From NCBI GenBank assembly GCA_029844215.1, contig CM056732.1:26289501-26353500 (forward strand): a DNA stretch of 64,000 bases. Direction: 5' to 3'. Origin of the DNA: Przewalskia tangutica. Lineage: Eukaryota > Streptophyta > Magnoliopsida > Solanales > Solanaceae. The notes beneath the pieces were generated by a model, which saw only the letters and a list, made by a program, of their open reading frames with translations, was not told where the DNA came from and searched no databases. Position numbers and translations under genes: made by a program. Positions 31,765 to 43,611 of this stretch are shown in pieces; within the stretch, counting starts at the first letter, position 1, and the number at the start of each line of letters is the position of its first letter.

Positions 31765-33140
31765 AAAAAATATGTCATCCAATGCATGATATGAAAGAAT
31801 TATCTAACGAAAACTAAACACATGAATTAAATATGCAAGTATGTATAGAAATACAAAAAATATAGACAATTCAGAGTGATGCCTCATTGAATCTGGTATT
31901 AGCTCACTTCTTTCAGTCAAGACCGCACTCGACTGTTTGCGAGGACCAGTTTCTCCTCTGATTGGTTTGCTCGGACTGAAAGGTCGATCGACTCTTCGAT
32001 CGAAAATGTTTCTGATTTTAGTCATCTTTGTGGCGCTTCTATTTTATTATTTCCTGGAGTATCTCCGGAGACAATGTTTTTAGAATGACTGTCCTCAACT
32101 GTTTGTGAGGACGGTCTTCCTGCAAAAGATACAAAAAATGGGTGAGAGTAGGAAAGTCACAAAAATAATAAAATGTATGAGTGTAATAGTATAGTCAAAG
32201 ACTCCCCTAATTGGTTCAACCAGACTGGAGGTTGATACTTCACAAGGTCCGAGTCGTGTTGTTCAAGTATAAGTCATGATTGCAGTATAACAACAAAAAG
32301 TGCAAGGTGCAAATATTCGTGCCCGGAGTTGAAAGCACATGACATGATATGTACAGAGTTGAAATGACTAATTATAGCTTTAAACAATATGTACAGAGTT
32401 ACTGACGACAAACAATAGTAAGCAAAAAAGCATGTGAATCAAGCGTGTGCCCTAATATGCATGAGACCTCTCTTATGCATAGGTGGGGCCTAAACGCCAA
32501 ATATGCGAGATTATGATTAACAGGTCCAAGTCGTTAAACTGCAATGTTTCGTTGGAAATGACGACCAAATAACGGTGCATTTTCCAATTTCGGCATGTCC
32601 AGATTAGGCTTGGATCCGTCTATCATTATCACGTTACATATAATATGCTGATTGATCGTTGGGTTGTGGAACCCGTTAACAATTTGGTGGATTTCCTAAA
32701 TGTGGAGACGATACCAAGGTTCGACCCACCTAAGGTATATATGCATGTATGACTTAAAATAAATGGTTGTATAGCTCTATCCTATATTTGCTAAGATTTA
32801 ATTTACTAGACGCAAGGTTTCCGAGCGGACAACTCGAGTGAGAAGGCTACGCGGCCACCGGTTGTACCGAACACTCCGCGCAAAACGCTGACTCTGTATC
32901 AGAAAAACATTTGCTGATGCACAAGGCGGATCTCGTGTGTATGTGTGTGATAGTGTGAATTTTCGTAAGGGAAGAAATATGAATGGAATGCCAATTTAAG
33001 GAAAGCAGTAAAGAGGGTAGCAATTAAAGCAGTTAATTACAAAATTAAAAGCAAATAATTTAAAGCATTTACAACAACAATAAAAGCAAAATAAAGTGCA
33101 ATATTTAATTAACCTGTGTTTGCTATGGTCAAGAACCTGA

Positions 33141-33162
33141 TATCCCCATGGAGTCGTCATGC
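33141..33162 (-). other. candidate primer-binding site of the LARD
   Basis: The minus strand reads TGACGACTCCATGGGGATA two bases after the LTR, similar to the TGGCGACTCCGCTGGGGA tRNA-Arg type site reported for Ogre elements. The match is imperfect. Confidence 0.5.
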
Positions 33163-35505
33163 TGTCGCACCCATTTTTGACCTCGGGGTCAGAACGGTAT
33201 CTGCAACGTTGCTCTTTTGGCGCGGTTTCCTGGATGGAGCAAAAATGCTAATATTTTTGAGCAGTCGCCACCTAATTAGTTAAGTGAATTAGGACACTTG
33301 AACTATTGCAATAAAAATACTGCAATTGATCTCCATTTAATGATCTGCTAGGTTAATGAGATTCTGGATCAGGGTTCTTTATTATCCTAAAGGGAAGGGA
33401 TTAGGCATCTTTTAAGATCCGCTAACTTGCGGTTATCGGGTCAAACCTAGATTAATTATCTATCAAGCTTTAGAAAATATATATACTTTAAAGAAAAGGA
33501 ATGTTTGAAAATATAATACAGAATGAAATAAAAACTGAATTTAAATACAGTGACAAAAATAAATTTCCGAAGGTATCTTCTTGAAATGTATCTCCGTGTA
33601 CCTGTATAGACACTTAGTAAAAGTGTTAGTAAGAGAGTAAATGATTCTAAAATAGCGACAAGAATTAATAAGTAAACTAAAAAGAAAACCCGACTTTTAT
33701 AGATGGGAGACCTTGGAAATCAGACGGAGATTCCTTCATCGGCCAATATTGTTAGAAACAATAAAATAAATAAAACCTTCAGATCCACGCCAAAACAATA
33801 ATAGTTTTGAATACGGAGGGCTAAGTGGGACATCCTAAACAAGTTCGGCTGCGAAAATTCACCTCGCCAGCGCATGTTGGTTATCCGGTGTAAGTGGAAG
33901 AAATCATCCTTGCCCGAAGATCTTATTTATTTTCCGTCTTTGCAACTGTGGAGGCCTAAAAAATCGACGGATATTTTTTTCATTGGCCAAAGTGTAGTAT
34001 CTTTTTCAAAATCAGTTTAATAAAATGAAAGGGGCAAAACGCCAAAATCAGTACAGAACGAAGAAGCAGCCGTAACACAACAGCAACACATCAAATAAAT
34101 GATCTACGAAACAAACAGAAGCAGTGACCAATGGATCGCTGGAAAACTCAGAGAATATCGCCAGAGTTTTCAAAACTCCGGCCAGATACAAAATAGTGCC
34201 AAATCAGTCCAATAACCAAATCAGCCAGCAATTCCCAAAAATAAGGCCAAAATGAAGGTCGCAGAATACCAAAACAACAAGAAATCAGCCCATTAACGAC
34301 CAACAACATTTTCAAAACTTAGAACCAAACCCAAAGTCCCAAAATCTAGAACATCAGTCCCTTAACCAAAGTCAACATCGAATACCAAAAATAAAGACCA
34401 AACAGGTCACCAGAGTTGTTTTTAACTCCTACGAGATTCAAAATAAGAAATCAGTCCAAACAAGCAAATATATAATAACAACGAAAGAGAAACGAGCAGT
34501 GTCATCGTCGGAGTTCAAACTCAAGTAGGTTTCAATAACACAAATAGGCAGCGGGCAGCGGCGGCGTCACTTCAACGGTGCTATATCGGAGCGCCGCCGC
34601 CAATGGTTAATGGACAGTGGTTGATTTGACGGTGATGTGGGGGGGTGACAGAGGTCGACGGGAATGGGGGTTCGACGATGGGGTTGGTGTTCGAACGAGA
34701 GTGTGTGTTCAGTGGCGATGATGGTTCAACGACGGGGTTGGTGTTCGATCTCCGGTGATGTGACTTCGCTGGAGTTATGGTGGTGTAGGCGACAGGAGGT
34801 GTTGGTGTGGTGTTGGGTCGCTAGCGTGTGGGTTCACCGGAGCTCGGAGCTCCGGTGGGATGGTCGACGGGCGTGAAGGAGATGAGAATGGTGGGTGTGG
34901 TTTTTATTAAAAATGAGAGAATATGAGTGTGCAGCTGATGTTGTTCTTGTTGTTGTGATGATAAGTTTGTTTTTATAGGGGAGGATTAGGTTAGGTTAGG
35001 TTTGGTTTGGTTTTGGTTTGAAAATGAAAGTGGGTTTGATGGAAATAAAAGGATATGGATTGGACTTGGATTTGGCGGATTGGACTGATTCGAATTGGGC
35101 CTCGAATTGGACTGGTTTTATAAAACTACAAAAAGTGTTTATTATTTAAAAGATGTAAAATTATTAAAATAAAAACGTCGATGCAATAATAATAAAAATA
35201 CAATATTTAACAAATGTTTAATGCCTAAATAAAAATAAAAACGGGATGTCAATTAATTATTTAAAGAGATGCAAAAATTATTAAAATAAAATAATGACAC
35301 AATAATAATAACATAATATTTGAAAATGTTTAATGCCTAATTAAAAGTAAAAACGTGATGCCAATTTGCAAAAAAATAAAACAACATAGAATATTAGGTA
35401 AAAATATATAAAAAAATGCCAAAAATGGTGATTAAAATGCGGTGTCCTAAAACACTTAAAATTGCAAGAAATAACCAAAAGATGGGTCAAAATTGGGTGT
35501 CAACA
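33163..35505 (-). repeat. complete 5' LTR of the LARD
   Basis: It is bounded by TGTCGCACCC on the left and GGTGTCAACA on the right. At about 34540-34870 it has a G-rich block with GACGGGGTTGGTGTTCGA-like repeats and open frames on the plus strand. That block lies in the LTR and shows no known domain. The segment 35100-35460 is very AT-rich. Confidence 0.85.
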
Positions 35506-35975
35506 AGGGCCAACATAAGAGGGCTCAATCCGTAGGTGACGCGAGGGATTTCAGAGGTAAGTCCAGGCCACAACTTTATAGGCGCCCATCCTACCTATCA
35601 GCTAGTGCATCACTACCAGTTGGTGAGTCAGTAGTTGATAAACGGGTCTATCGGAATTGTGCAGTATTAATTTGTAGCCATCAGACCTTAGCGAATTTGG
35701 TAGAACTAGAGATGGTTGATTTTGATATTATTATGGGAATGGATTGACTAGCATCATGCTACGGTAATGTTGATTGCGAAACAAAGATTGTTGGATTTCA
35801 GTTTTTAGGTGAGCCAGTTCTTAAATGGAGGGGTAATACGGCGTTGCCAAAAGGTAGGTTTATTTTATACCTTAAGGCAAGAAAGATTATCTCCAAAGGT
35901 TGTATTCGCTGGCTACGCGACAAAGATTAGATAAGTCACCCAACATTCGATGATGAATGTTTCTAAGGGGAGAAG
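35506..35975 (+). pseudogene. element B Gag tail fused to protease remnant, then polypurine tract
   Basis: The open frame at 35493-35747 joins the basic Gag region (GQHKRAQSVGDARDFRGKSR, RPSYLSASASLPVG) directly to the end of the protease (RVYRNCAVLICSHQTLANLV, EMVDFDIIMGMD). The zinc knuckle and protease active site are deleted. After a TGG-to-TGA stop at 35746 the frame goes on with LASCYGNVDCETKIVGFQFL and LYLKARKIISKGCIRWL, the piece before RT. From about 35930 the sequence jumps to the element's 3' end: CATTCGATGATGAATGTTTC and TAAGGGGAGAAG, a polypurine tract that leads into LTR A1. All RT, RNase H and integrase are missing. Confidence 0.8.
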
Positions 35976-36336
35976 TGTTATACTCCGTAATTCCATATCT
36001 ACTAAGTGAGAACGTAAGTTAGGATATAAGATTTGAACGTTGGAAGGAAAGTATATTTACATTTTCTAGATGAAATAATTTTGGATATAACAAATGTGAC
36101 GCCGAAAATTATTAACTAGTAGTTGAATTCTTTTCAATAAAGTTATGGACTTAGTATGGATTAATTAAGTATTGACATTGATAATGTGGGGCCCACCGAA
36201 AATTTCACAAATTTGGGGCATGTATGATTCGAAAATTTCAAGAAAATGGCTAAGTGTAGGAGATATTTTATGAAGTGAAGACAAGTGGACAAGTGGGGTT
36301 CAAGGGCCCCTCATCCACTTGTGTTTGTACACCTCA

Positions 36337-36345
36337 TATATATTA
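36337..36345 (+). promoter_or_regulatory. likely TATA box of LTR A1
   Basis: TATATATTA, conserved as TTATATATTA at about 45459, 50480 and 55609 in the sister LTRs. The solo LTR inserted about 30 bases downstream, near the expected transcription start. Confidence 0.5.
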
Positions 36346-37099
36346 CAAGTCTTGCAAGACTTAGCTCATAAATATTGTCACGACCCGACCCCGGGACCGC
36401 GACTGGCGCCCTACCTGGGCACCCTTTCAGGTAAACATCAGAGAAAATCAGCGGAACATATATGAAACTTAAAAATAAAACATCGTAAGTAAAACAACAG
36501 GTTAGCCGATAGGGCTACCTTCCTGAACATATATAAAAACAACCGAAGCAGTAGCCTCCTTTCTTTTTACAAACTGACCCACCATATGTGACTACAGACC
36601 TCTAAGAGTTTTGACATAACAACTGTGGCGGGACAAGGCCCCGCCGTACCCCTGAATAAACATAAACGTGACAATTCCGAAACACTGGAGCCATCTCAAC
36701 TTGCTGAACCGGAATCCTAAGCTCGCGGATCCACTGTAATACCTAAACTGCGGGCATGAACGCGGCCCGAAGAAGTCGATCAACAATTGCAGAATATGGA
36801 GCAGAATATAACGTCTGATAAACAATTCATAATCGTACAAAAGAATGACAAGGACAAGTATAAAAATGCATACGGATCCTGTAGTGTCATTACCACTTAT
36901 GAACTTAATCGTACCTTATTATCCTTTCCATTCCCAATAAAAGTTATAGTCACATTCTTACGTACATTATTTAGAAAAGAATCATTAAGTTCATTACCAT
37001 ATAACTTACTTATCATTCATAACATAGTCCGGCCCACTACGGAGGGACACATATACTACCCGGCCCAATCTGGGACGCGATCAAGTCACACTAATATCA

Positions 37100-37740
37100 A
37101 AGCATGCCCGTGGAATCCCCCATCACTGTCGACAGCTATTAGTGTAAAATATAACCATGTGGCGCGCCCGTGGCATCCCACCTCACTGTCGGCGTACACA
37201 TACACAATACATATATATATATCCTGCCCGTGGAATCCCACATCACTGCCGACAGTCCAGGGTATAATAATACACCAATAGGCATACATGAACACCAAGT
37301 CCCACCGGTGGTATAGCGTCTTGGGGGTCTACCCCTCACTTATACTCTTACCCTGGAGAAGGTGGTAAAGCAGGTGGTATAGCATCTTGGGGGTCTACCC
37401 CTCACTTATACTCTTACCCTGGAGAAGGTGGTATAACGTCTTGGGGCTTGCCCCTCATTTATACTCTTACCCTATCTCGACCGGTCGTCAAACAACACAT
37501 AAAGCGGGTGGTACAGCGTCTTGGGGGTTTACCCCTCACTTATACTCTTGCCCTGGAGAAGGTGGTATAACGTCTTGGGGCTTGCCCCTCATTTATACTC
37601 TTACCCTATCTCGACCGACCATCAAACAAGACATAAGCACTACCATGTCTTTTATAAAATCCGAGAATTTAACCCAAGTGCTACAAATAACGGAAGCATA
37701 CCCGTGGAATCCCCCATCACTGTCGGTACGTCCAAGTAAC
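37100..37740. repeat. minisatellites of the solo LTR (two unit types)
   Basis: GCCCGTGGAATCCC(C/A)CATCACTG recurs at about 37106, 37167, 37227 and 37700. TCTTGGGG(G)TCTACCCCTC, followed by ATACTCTTACCCTGGAGAAG, recurs about five times between 37316 and 37610. The first unit is the reverse-complement counterpart of the GGGCCGGGCAG-type units in family A LTRs only in general style, not base for base. Confidence 0.8.
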
Positions 37741-37849
37741 TTATAACAAGACAGCCGGCCCTCCAACCGAGAATCGCGGCAACGTAAAAAAAAATATAAT
37801 ACTTGCACTCAAAGGCTATCTCCAGCACATATAGGCTAAATCTCAGTTA

Positions 37850-38395
37850 ACCAAGCCAAAGTACTTATCAAGGCACACATAGAATAATTCTCATTTAATC
37901 AAGCCAAAGTACTAATCAAGGCACAAATAGAATAATTCTCAATTAATCAAGCCAAAGTACTAATCAAGGCATACTTAGAATAATTCTCATTTAACAAGCC
38001 AAAGTACTTATCAAGGCATACTTAGAATAATTCTCATTTAACAAGCCAAAGTACTTATCAAGGCATACTTAGAATAATTCTCATTTAACAAGCCAAAGTA
38101 CTTATCAAGGCATACTTAGACTAATTCTCAATTAATCAAGCCAAAGTACTAATCAAGACATCACATAGAATAATTCTCATTTAATCAAGCCAAAGTACTA
38201 ATCAAGGCATCACATAGAATAATTCTCAATTAATCAAGCCAAAGTACTAATCAAGGCACAAATAGAATAATTCTCAATTAATCAAGCCAAAGTACTTATC
38301 AAGGCACAAATAGAATAATTCTCAATTAATCAAGCCAAAGTACTAATCAAGGCATCACATAGAATTATTCTCAATTAAACAGGCCAAAGTACTAC
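37850..38395. repeat. minisatellite of the solo LTR, 47-49 bp unit, about 12 copies
   Basis: The unit reads TCAAGCCAAAGTACTAATCA, then AGGCA(CA/TA)...TAGAATAATTCTCA(A/T)TTAA. I count twelve occurrences of GCCAAAGTACT. Unit subtypes (ending CATACTTAG, CACAAATAG, or CATCACATAG) come in blocks, showing local amplification. Confidence 0.9.
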
Positions 38396-40424
38396 GTACG
38401 TCCATTCTTTTCAAAAGACTCCTTTCCGAATAAAACTTCCCCGATACTAACAACCGTAGTATCAAGTCCTATCCACCTTTCGAGACAAGTCACAATACCT
38501 TTTTAGAAATACAATTCTGAACTCTAAATCAAGTGACTTCTTTATTAAAACCTTAAGCAATTGGTACCTTTAAAACAATTTGCCCTTCCTTAACACAAGT
38601 TATTCCTTTGATTACTTTCTTGGAAAACCATTTTCTTACCTACATAAAGCCGTTATAACAAACTTCCAATAAAGCCGTTATAACCCTTTATGGTTTAGAC
38701 CAATACGTTCCTTTTATAATCAAGAGACTTCTACTTTTTGAAACCAAGTATTAAATACTTTCAAATCAATTCTCATAACTTTCAAAAATACAATTAGTCT
38801 CTTAACCTTTAAAACTCAAGTGACTCATTTTATTATAAAACCTTAGGCAATTGGCGCCTTAAAAACAAATTGCCTTTTCAATAAAACAAGTCATTTATCT
38901 TTCCATAAAGTAAATATAACCAACTCCCATAAAGTCGTTATATTCACTTTATACCTTAGCCATAAACAATTTCCTATCCAAGGGACTTATACGTTTAAAG
39001 CGGAACAAGTATCACATACTTTAAAACTCTTCAAGTCCCTTAACTTTAAAATCAACTTAAGACATCCTTACTATTTTCAAAGAAGTGAGTTAATCTCTAA
39101 CCCACCCGACTTGGCATTACATAAAACAATAAAAGAATGTCATATTCTTGCACTTCTACCTTACTACATACGTGCAAATAGTCATGCTCAAAAGATAGGA
39201 AAAGTTCTACATAGAGTAAATCACATAACTACCTCTTAACTTCTAAGAGTAGAAGGAAACATGAAATGATACCACAAGTATAGTCCATACATAGAATCAT
39301 GCCAAAGGAAGGAAGAGGTTCACATACCTCGCGACGATTATCGACAATTAGCAAAACGCTCCAAAGTACTTCAACCTAAAATGGCCACAATACGTCAATA
39401 GCCTTGAAAATAAATTTTTTTGGAGGTCTTTGGTGGTCTCAGCGGCGCCACGGCGAGCTCAAGCGGCATCAATGGCGGATTCCAAAATCGAGAATTGAGG
39501 CTCGGGATTGGTTGCCAAACGTAGCTAAGATCAATACGAACACACTGGTAGATGCCTGAGCCCTCACCTGTACCAGAATCGATCGGAATCTTCCAACTTC
39601 CGATCGAAGAAAACGTTTTGGTTGACCCGACGATGCAGGTTGAATTGGAGGTCGTGGGTGGTGCCAAAATGTCGGCCTTTCCACCCTGAATCTTTCTACA
39701 CTAGCCACGACCATCGACTCTACCTGTGGTGGCCGAAAATATGCTCGTCGGCGACCTAGGGTTTCGGCGAAGATCGATCTGGTCGACGGCGAGTTTGAGC
39801 AAGAATCGAGGTCCGATTTACATGGAAATGACGGCAGGAGATGGTGGTTACGATGGTATACTCCACTCCCGTCGATTGCACCTCAGTTGGTCGGAAAATC
39901 AGAAAAACCGAACGGGGAAGATGGATGAACAGTGACCGAAACTTCGATCTGAAACTGCCGGCGATTCCGGGAGAATCGACGGTGGTGGTTGGTATGGACG
40001 TGACGGGCTCGACGAGACGAAGCTTTTGGTATATGTCTCGCCCCGTGATTCCTGGTTTGGCCGGAAATGGCGTTTTTCCGAACACTGTTCATCGAACAAC
40101 ACTGTTCATGGACGGGTTTTCACTGTTCATACTCGTTTTGGTATTTTTTTTGTTCTGCGTTTTGCCTTCCCAAACTCCCCAACATATACAAAATTTCTCG
40201 GGTGGTCCCACGTGACCAAATTTCGAAATTAACTTCCAAAATTCCGATAAATTCTAAAAGTCCCAAATACCGAATTTCGAGAATTAAATTCAACTAATAA
40301 ACCTTTTTCCTTTACAAGGTTCGGAGAAATTTTTCAGAATCTTTCATTCTTTCCAAAATTCAATTCCCAAATTCTTACGTACGTTCTTATCTCAACTGCC
40401 GGAAATACGGGGTGTAACAAATAT

Positions 40425-42465
40425 CTATATCCTTCAACCTCTCTTATCTCTTCCTTAGCTCTCAAGGTCTCGAAAATTCCATAGAAAAGTGAAGAACAAG
40501 TGTAAGTTATTTTCCAAGATTAAGCTCCTTAATCAAGTTCTAAGCCAAATTAACTCTCCAAGTTAAGCGGCCAAGGTTTTAGCCTACAAACTATCTTAAA
40601 ACCCTAAGCTTGTTATGAGATTTATGGAAGAAAACCATAAACGAAATATGGATACAAGCTTATAGAGTATACATGTGTGTGAGTGTAACTTGAAGAAGTG
40701 GTGTGAAAAAGGTGAAGGTTGGCCGAAACTTAAGGGTTGTTTTGTGCAAAGATTAAGGTAAGATTTCTTCTTCCTCTTGAAGTAATTGGAAGTTATATGA
40801 TGTGATAGTTGATAGATGAACTTGTGTTAAGTAAAATGTAGAATAAGAAATACATGTCACAGTTTTGGTATGCTAGCCAAAAACTGGACAATTTTGGCGT
40901 CGATTGGATTCATTGGTTATTGTGGTTGTTATCGTCAATACTTGCATGTTAAAATGAAGGAAATATTATTGTTACAAGTTGTTATGGTTCATAAAAACAT
41001 GTTGAAATGTGAATTGGATTATAAGAAGTTATGGAAAGGGTTTTTGTTGTAGTTGTTGGCCGAAAAACTGCATGAAACTTTGAGACATTGTTGTGTTGTT
41101 TTAGGGGCTGTTTTATACGTGTATTATGCTGGAAATTTAGCTACCATTGTGCATGTTTAAAATGTGGTAATTGCTAATGCATGTCCTAAAGAAATAAGGA
41201 TGTAGAAAGGAGTTGAAAGACTTCATATTCTACCCTCATTGTTGATGAAGTATGGACTGTTTTATATGGATTAAGAGGCCGGATTTACATAAGAAATAGG
41301 TGTGTGAATCACCTTGGTTGCTGTTTTGGTTGTGCCCTTGATTGGTTCTTGGTTATTGATGTTATTGGCCTTATTTGTAAGGTGGAAATGTATGTATAAG
41401 TAGGGGAAGTGCTGCCCGAATTATTATATGAAACGAGAGTCATTATGTGGTATAGTGTATCCTAGTATCATGAAGTTGATAGACGTGTTATTGTTGTATA
41501 GGTTGAAGTACCTATTTGAGACGTATTCTACTTATCATGTGGGTATTGCCGATTAGGTATGTGAACCTCTTCCTTCTTTCTTTTGGCATGTTCTACGTAT
41601 GAACCATAACAGTGGTATTGTTTCAAAAGTTATTCTACTCTTAGAAGTTAAGGAGTATTCATGTTATTGATTCTATGCCAAAGGCATGTCTAAATTATTC
41701 CTAAGTTCTTACCAAGTCTTATGGAATATGTTGGTAAGAGTTTTTAGTAAGCATTGGAGTCGAGTTGATCTTGCTAAGTTACAACACTAATAAATATTAA
41801 GCGTTGAGACTGATTTTGGTAAACGTGTTAAAACAAGTCATTGCAACGTTAAATGAAAAAGGTATCGATAATCAATTATATTGAAATGATTAGATTTCCA
41901 TCTGCATAGAAACTAAGATATAACCAGTTCGTTTTATATTTTCTAGTTCACGGCTGATTAGATAAGATCATTATTAAAGAGATAAATTACTCACGGCCCC
42001 TATAAGAATTAATTTGGCAATTAGGATCTGTTATCACCATTCAGATATTTCCATAATGTTAGCCAGATGAGCGAGACAAATTTAGATTATCGAGATGGTA
42101 CAGACAAGAAGAGGTATGTGAACTATCCTTCTTCTTTTGGCATGATTTTTATAAAATGAATGTACGGTGGACGTACATAGTACTTTTGGGTTCAAGTCCC
42201 TAATGATACATGATATGACTCTTTTTATAAAAATAAATGTACGGTGGACGTACATAGTACTTTTGGGTTTAAGTCCCTAATATTACAAGATGTGATAGTG
42301 TCTTGGTAGTTCTAAAATGAAAGCTCATTTTAATGATTTATACAAGATGTGATAGTGTCTTGGTAGTTCTAAAATGAAAGTTTATTTTAAAGATGTATTG
42401 AGAGTCAAAAGATGAATTAAATTGTTCATGATAGATATACATGCAAGTGGTAGTAATTCACTTTA
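40425..42465 (+). other. body of LTR A1 after the solo LTR, non-coding
   Basis: It matches the sister LTRs (45490-47530, 50520-52420) along its length. It holds two short tandem duplications: GTACGGTGGACGTACATAGT (about 42160 and 42240) and GATGTGATAGTGTCTTGGTA (about 42290 and 42345). No gene. Confidence 0.8.
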
Positions 42466-42469
42466 CCGT

Positions 42470-42830
42470 GTTCCAGAAAGGGCCGGGCAGTATATGTATA
42501 TGACTAAATGTTTACCGCGTCCTTCGCTTGAGGGCCGGGCAATATAGGTAGATGATATTTACCGCGTCCTTCGCTTGAGGGTCGGGCTGTATAGGTAGAT
42601 GATATTTACCGCGTCCTTCGCTTGAGGGTCGGGCTGTATAGGTAGATGATATTTACCGCGTCCTTCGCTTGAGGGTCGGGCAGTATATGTATATGGGTTT
42701 ACCGCGTCCCAGAAAGGGTCGGGCAGTAGAAGTATTAGAGTTTACCACGTCCCAGGAAGGGCCGGGCAGTAAATGTATATATGTTCACCGCATACTTCAC
42801 TTGAGGATCGGGAAGTATATGTATGATGAT
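42470..42830. repeat. minisatellite in LTR A1, about 8 units of 43-47 bp
   Basis: Units start TTTACCGCGTCC and end in a GGGC(A/T)GTATA-like word. Two alternating inner types occur: CTTCGCTTGAGGG and CAGAAAGGG. A1 has about 8 units, A2 and A3 about 7, with different orders of the two types. Confidence 0.88.
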
Positions 42831-43408
42831 TCCATGGACAGACTTCTATGAAGCATGTACAGTTGGCTCTTATTTTATATGGCATGGTTGGATGTATTTT
42901 TTATTTTCATACTTGTCCCGGTCATCTTTTGGCCAGTTATGATCTTATTTACTGTACTTATGGTTACATACTTAGTACTTGTTGTACTGACCCCCTTCGG
43001 GGGACTGCGTTCATGCCCGCAAGTATAGGTACTCAGTTTGGTGATCCTCGAGCTTAGGATCCTTGCCCAACGTTTTGAGATAGCTCCACTATTTCGGAGC
43101 TTGTCATTTTGGTACAGTATTTGATTTTAGGCTTATGTATATTCAGGGGTACGGCGGGGCCTTGTTCCGTCATAGTTATTGTTATACTCTTAGAGGTCTG
43201 TAGTCATGTGTTGGTTGGACGTATGTACAATTGTAGATCATTTTGGGTTTATGTATATAATGGCGGCTTTGTCGACTTGCCTGTTTTATCATATGAGTTG
43301 TTTTATTATATGAGTTTTTATTAGCTTCCGTTGGTTATGAGGTATGGGTATAAGGGTGCCTAGGTAGGGCACCAGTCGCGGACCCGTCGGCTCGGGTCGT
43401 GACAAAAG

Positions 43409-43420
43409 TGGTATCATAGC
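43409..43420 (+). other. primer-binding site of A unit 1
   Basis: TGGTATCATAGC, one change from the tRNA-Met site. Confidence 0.8.
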
Positions 43421-43611
43421 AGTTAGTCCTCAGAATGTCTATAGACCGTGTGCAGTAGAGTCTTGCTTATTGGTGTGTTGTGCACCACACCTATAAACCG
43501 GAGGCTACATTACATTTAGGATTAGTTTTCATTCTTTCATCTCATATATTGTTTGATAGAGCTGTGTTATTAGGAGAATTTCCCTCTCAAACGTATTATT
43601 GTGTTTCAGCT

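Larger units (their letters stand above)
29820..33162 (-). other. non-coding interior of the LARD
   Basis: No open frame here has a known motif. The minus-strand frame 31278-31649 is low-complexity and T-rich. The region carries four dispersed copies of a 64-70 base motif and GAGGACGGTCTTCCTGC-like repeats near 31920-32120. Confidence 0.7.
28520..35505 (-). mobile_element. Tat/Ogre-like LARD, non-coding
   Basis: A complete right LTR (33163-35505, 2343 bases) and a partial left LTR (28520-29819) surround about 3.3 kb with no coding capacity. The duplication is AGGGT at 28515-28519 and AGGGC at 35506-35510, one mismatch. In the sense strand the LTR begins TGTTGACACCCAATTTTGAC, typical of Tat-lineage elements. 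A GACGACTCCATGGGGA-like primer site lies next to it. The 3' LTR has lost its first ~1055 bases (U3) together with the polypurine tract. It can no longer replicate, and ancestors must have depended on an Ogre-type partner. Confidence 0.8.
20347..35975 (+). mobile_element. gypsy element B: decayed chromovirus-like copy with nested insertions
   Basis: The 5' LTR (20347-22670) is followed by a primer site TGGTATCAGAGC at 22675. Gag follows at about 27700-28519, then a Gag-protease remnant at 35506-35960 and a polypurine stretch that meets LTR A1 at 35976. Four younger insertions interrupt it: a SINE, a MITE, an Athila-like element and a LARD. RT, RNase H and integrase are deleted. Its LTR start differs from family A (TGTAACATTCCG against TGTTACACCCCG), so the right-hand LTR is not its own. 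The right edge is a junction, probably a recombination, with the A array. Confidence 0.75.
36376..40419 (-). mobile_element. 4.04-kb solo LTR of a gypsy family, minus strand
   Basis: On the plus strand it runs from TGTCACGACCCGAC to GGGGTGTAACA, the mirror image of the family A and C LTR limits (TGTTACACCCCG...GGGTCGTGACA). A perfect 5-bp duplication AATAT lies at 36371-36375 and 40420-40424. The sister LTRs carry a single AATAT at this point, which proves the insertion. No interior sequence is present, so it is a solo LTR left by LTR-LTR recombination. It contains three minisatellites and a GC-richer block at about 39400-40200 with overlapping open frames on both strands but no known domain. 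Confidence 0.92.
35976..43404 (+). repeat. LTR A1, split by a solo LTR
   Basis: It starts TGTTATACTCCG after a purine tract and ends GGGTCGTGACA before AAAG and the primer site. The insertion 36376-40419 plus one TSD copy removed, it is about 3.38 kb. It has a minisatellite at 42470-42830. Confidence 0.85.

Noticed and set aside
34540..34880. GC-rich open frame on the plus strand (70 codons)
   Set aside because: It falls within the LARD LTR, has tandem GACGGGGTTGGTGTTCGA-like repeats, and no known motif.
39395..40232. Cluster of overlapping open frames on both strands
   Set aside because: They lie inside the solo LTR, overlap each other in many frames, and show no recognisable domain. Kept only as a point to check in the solo-LTR finding.
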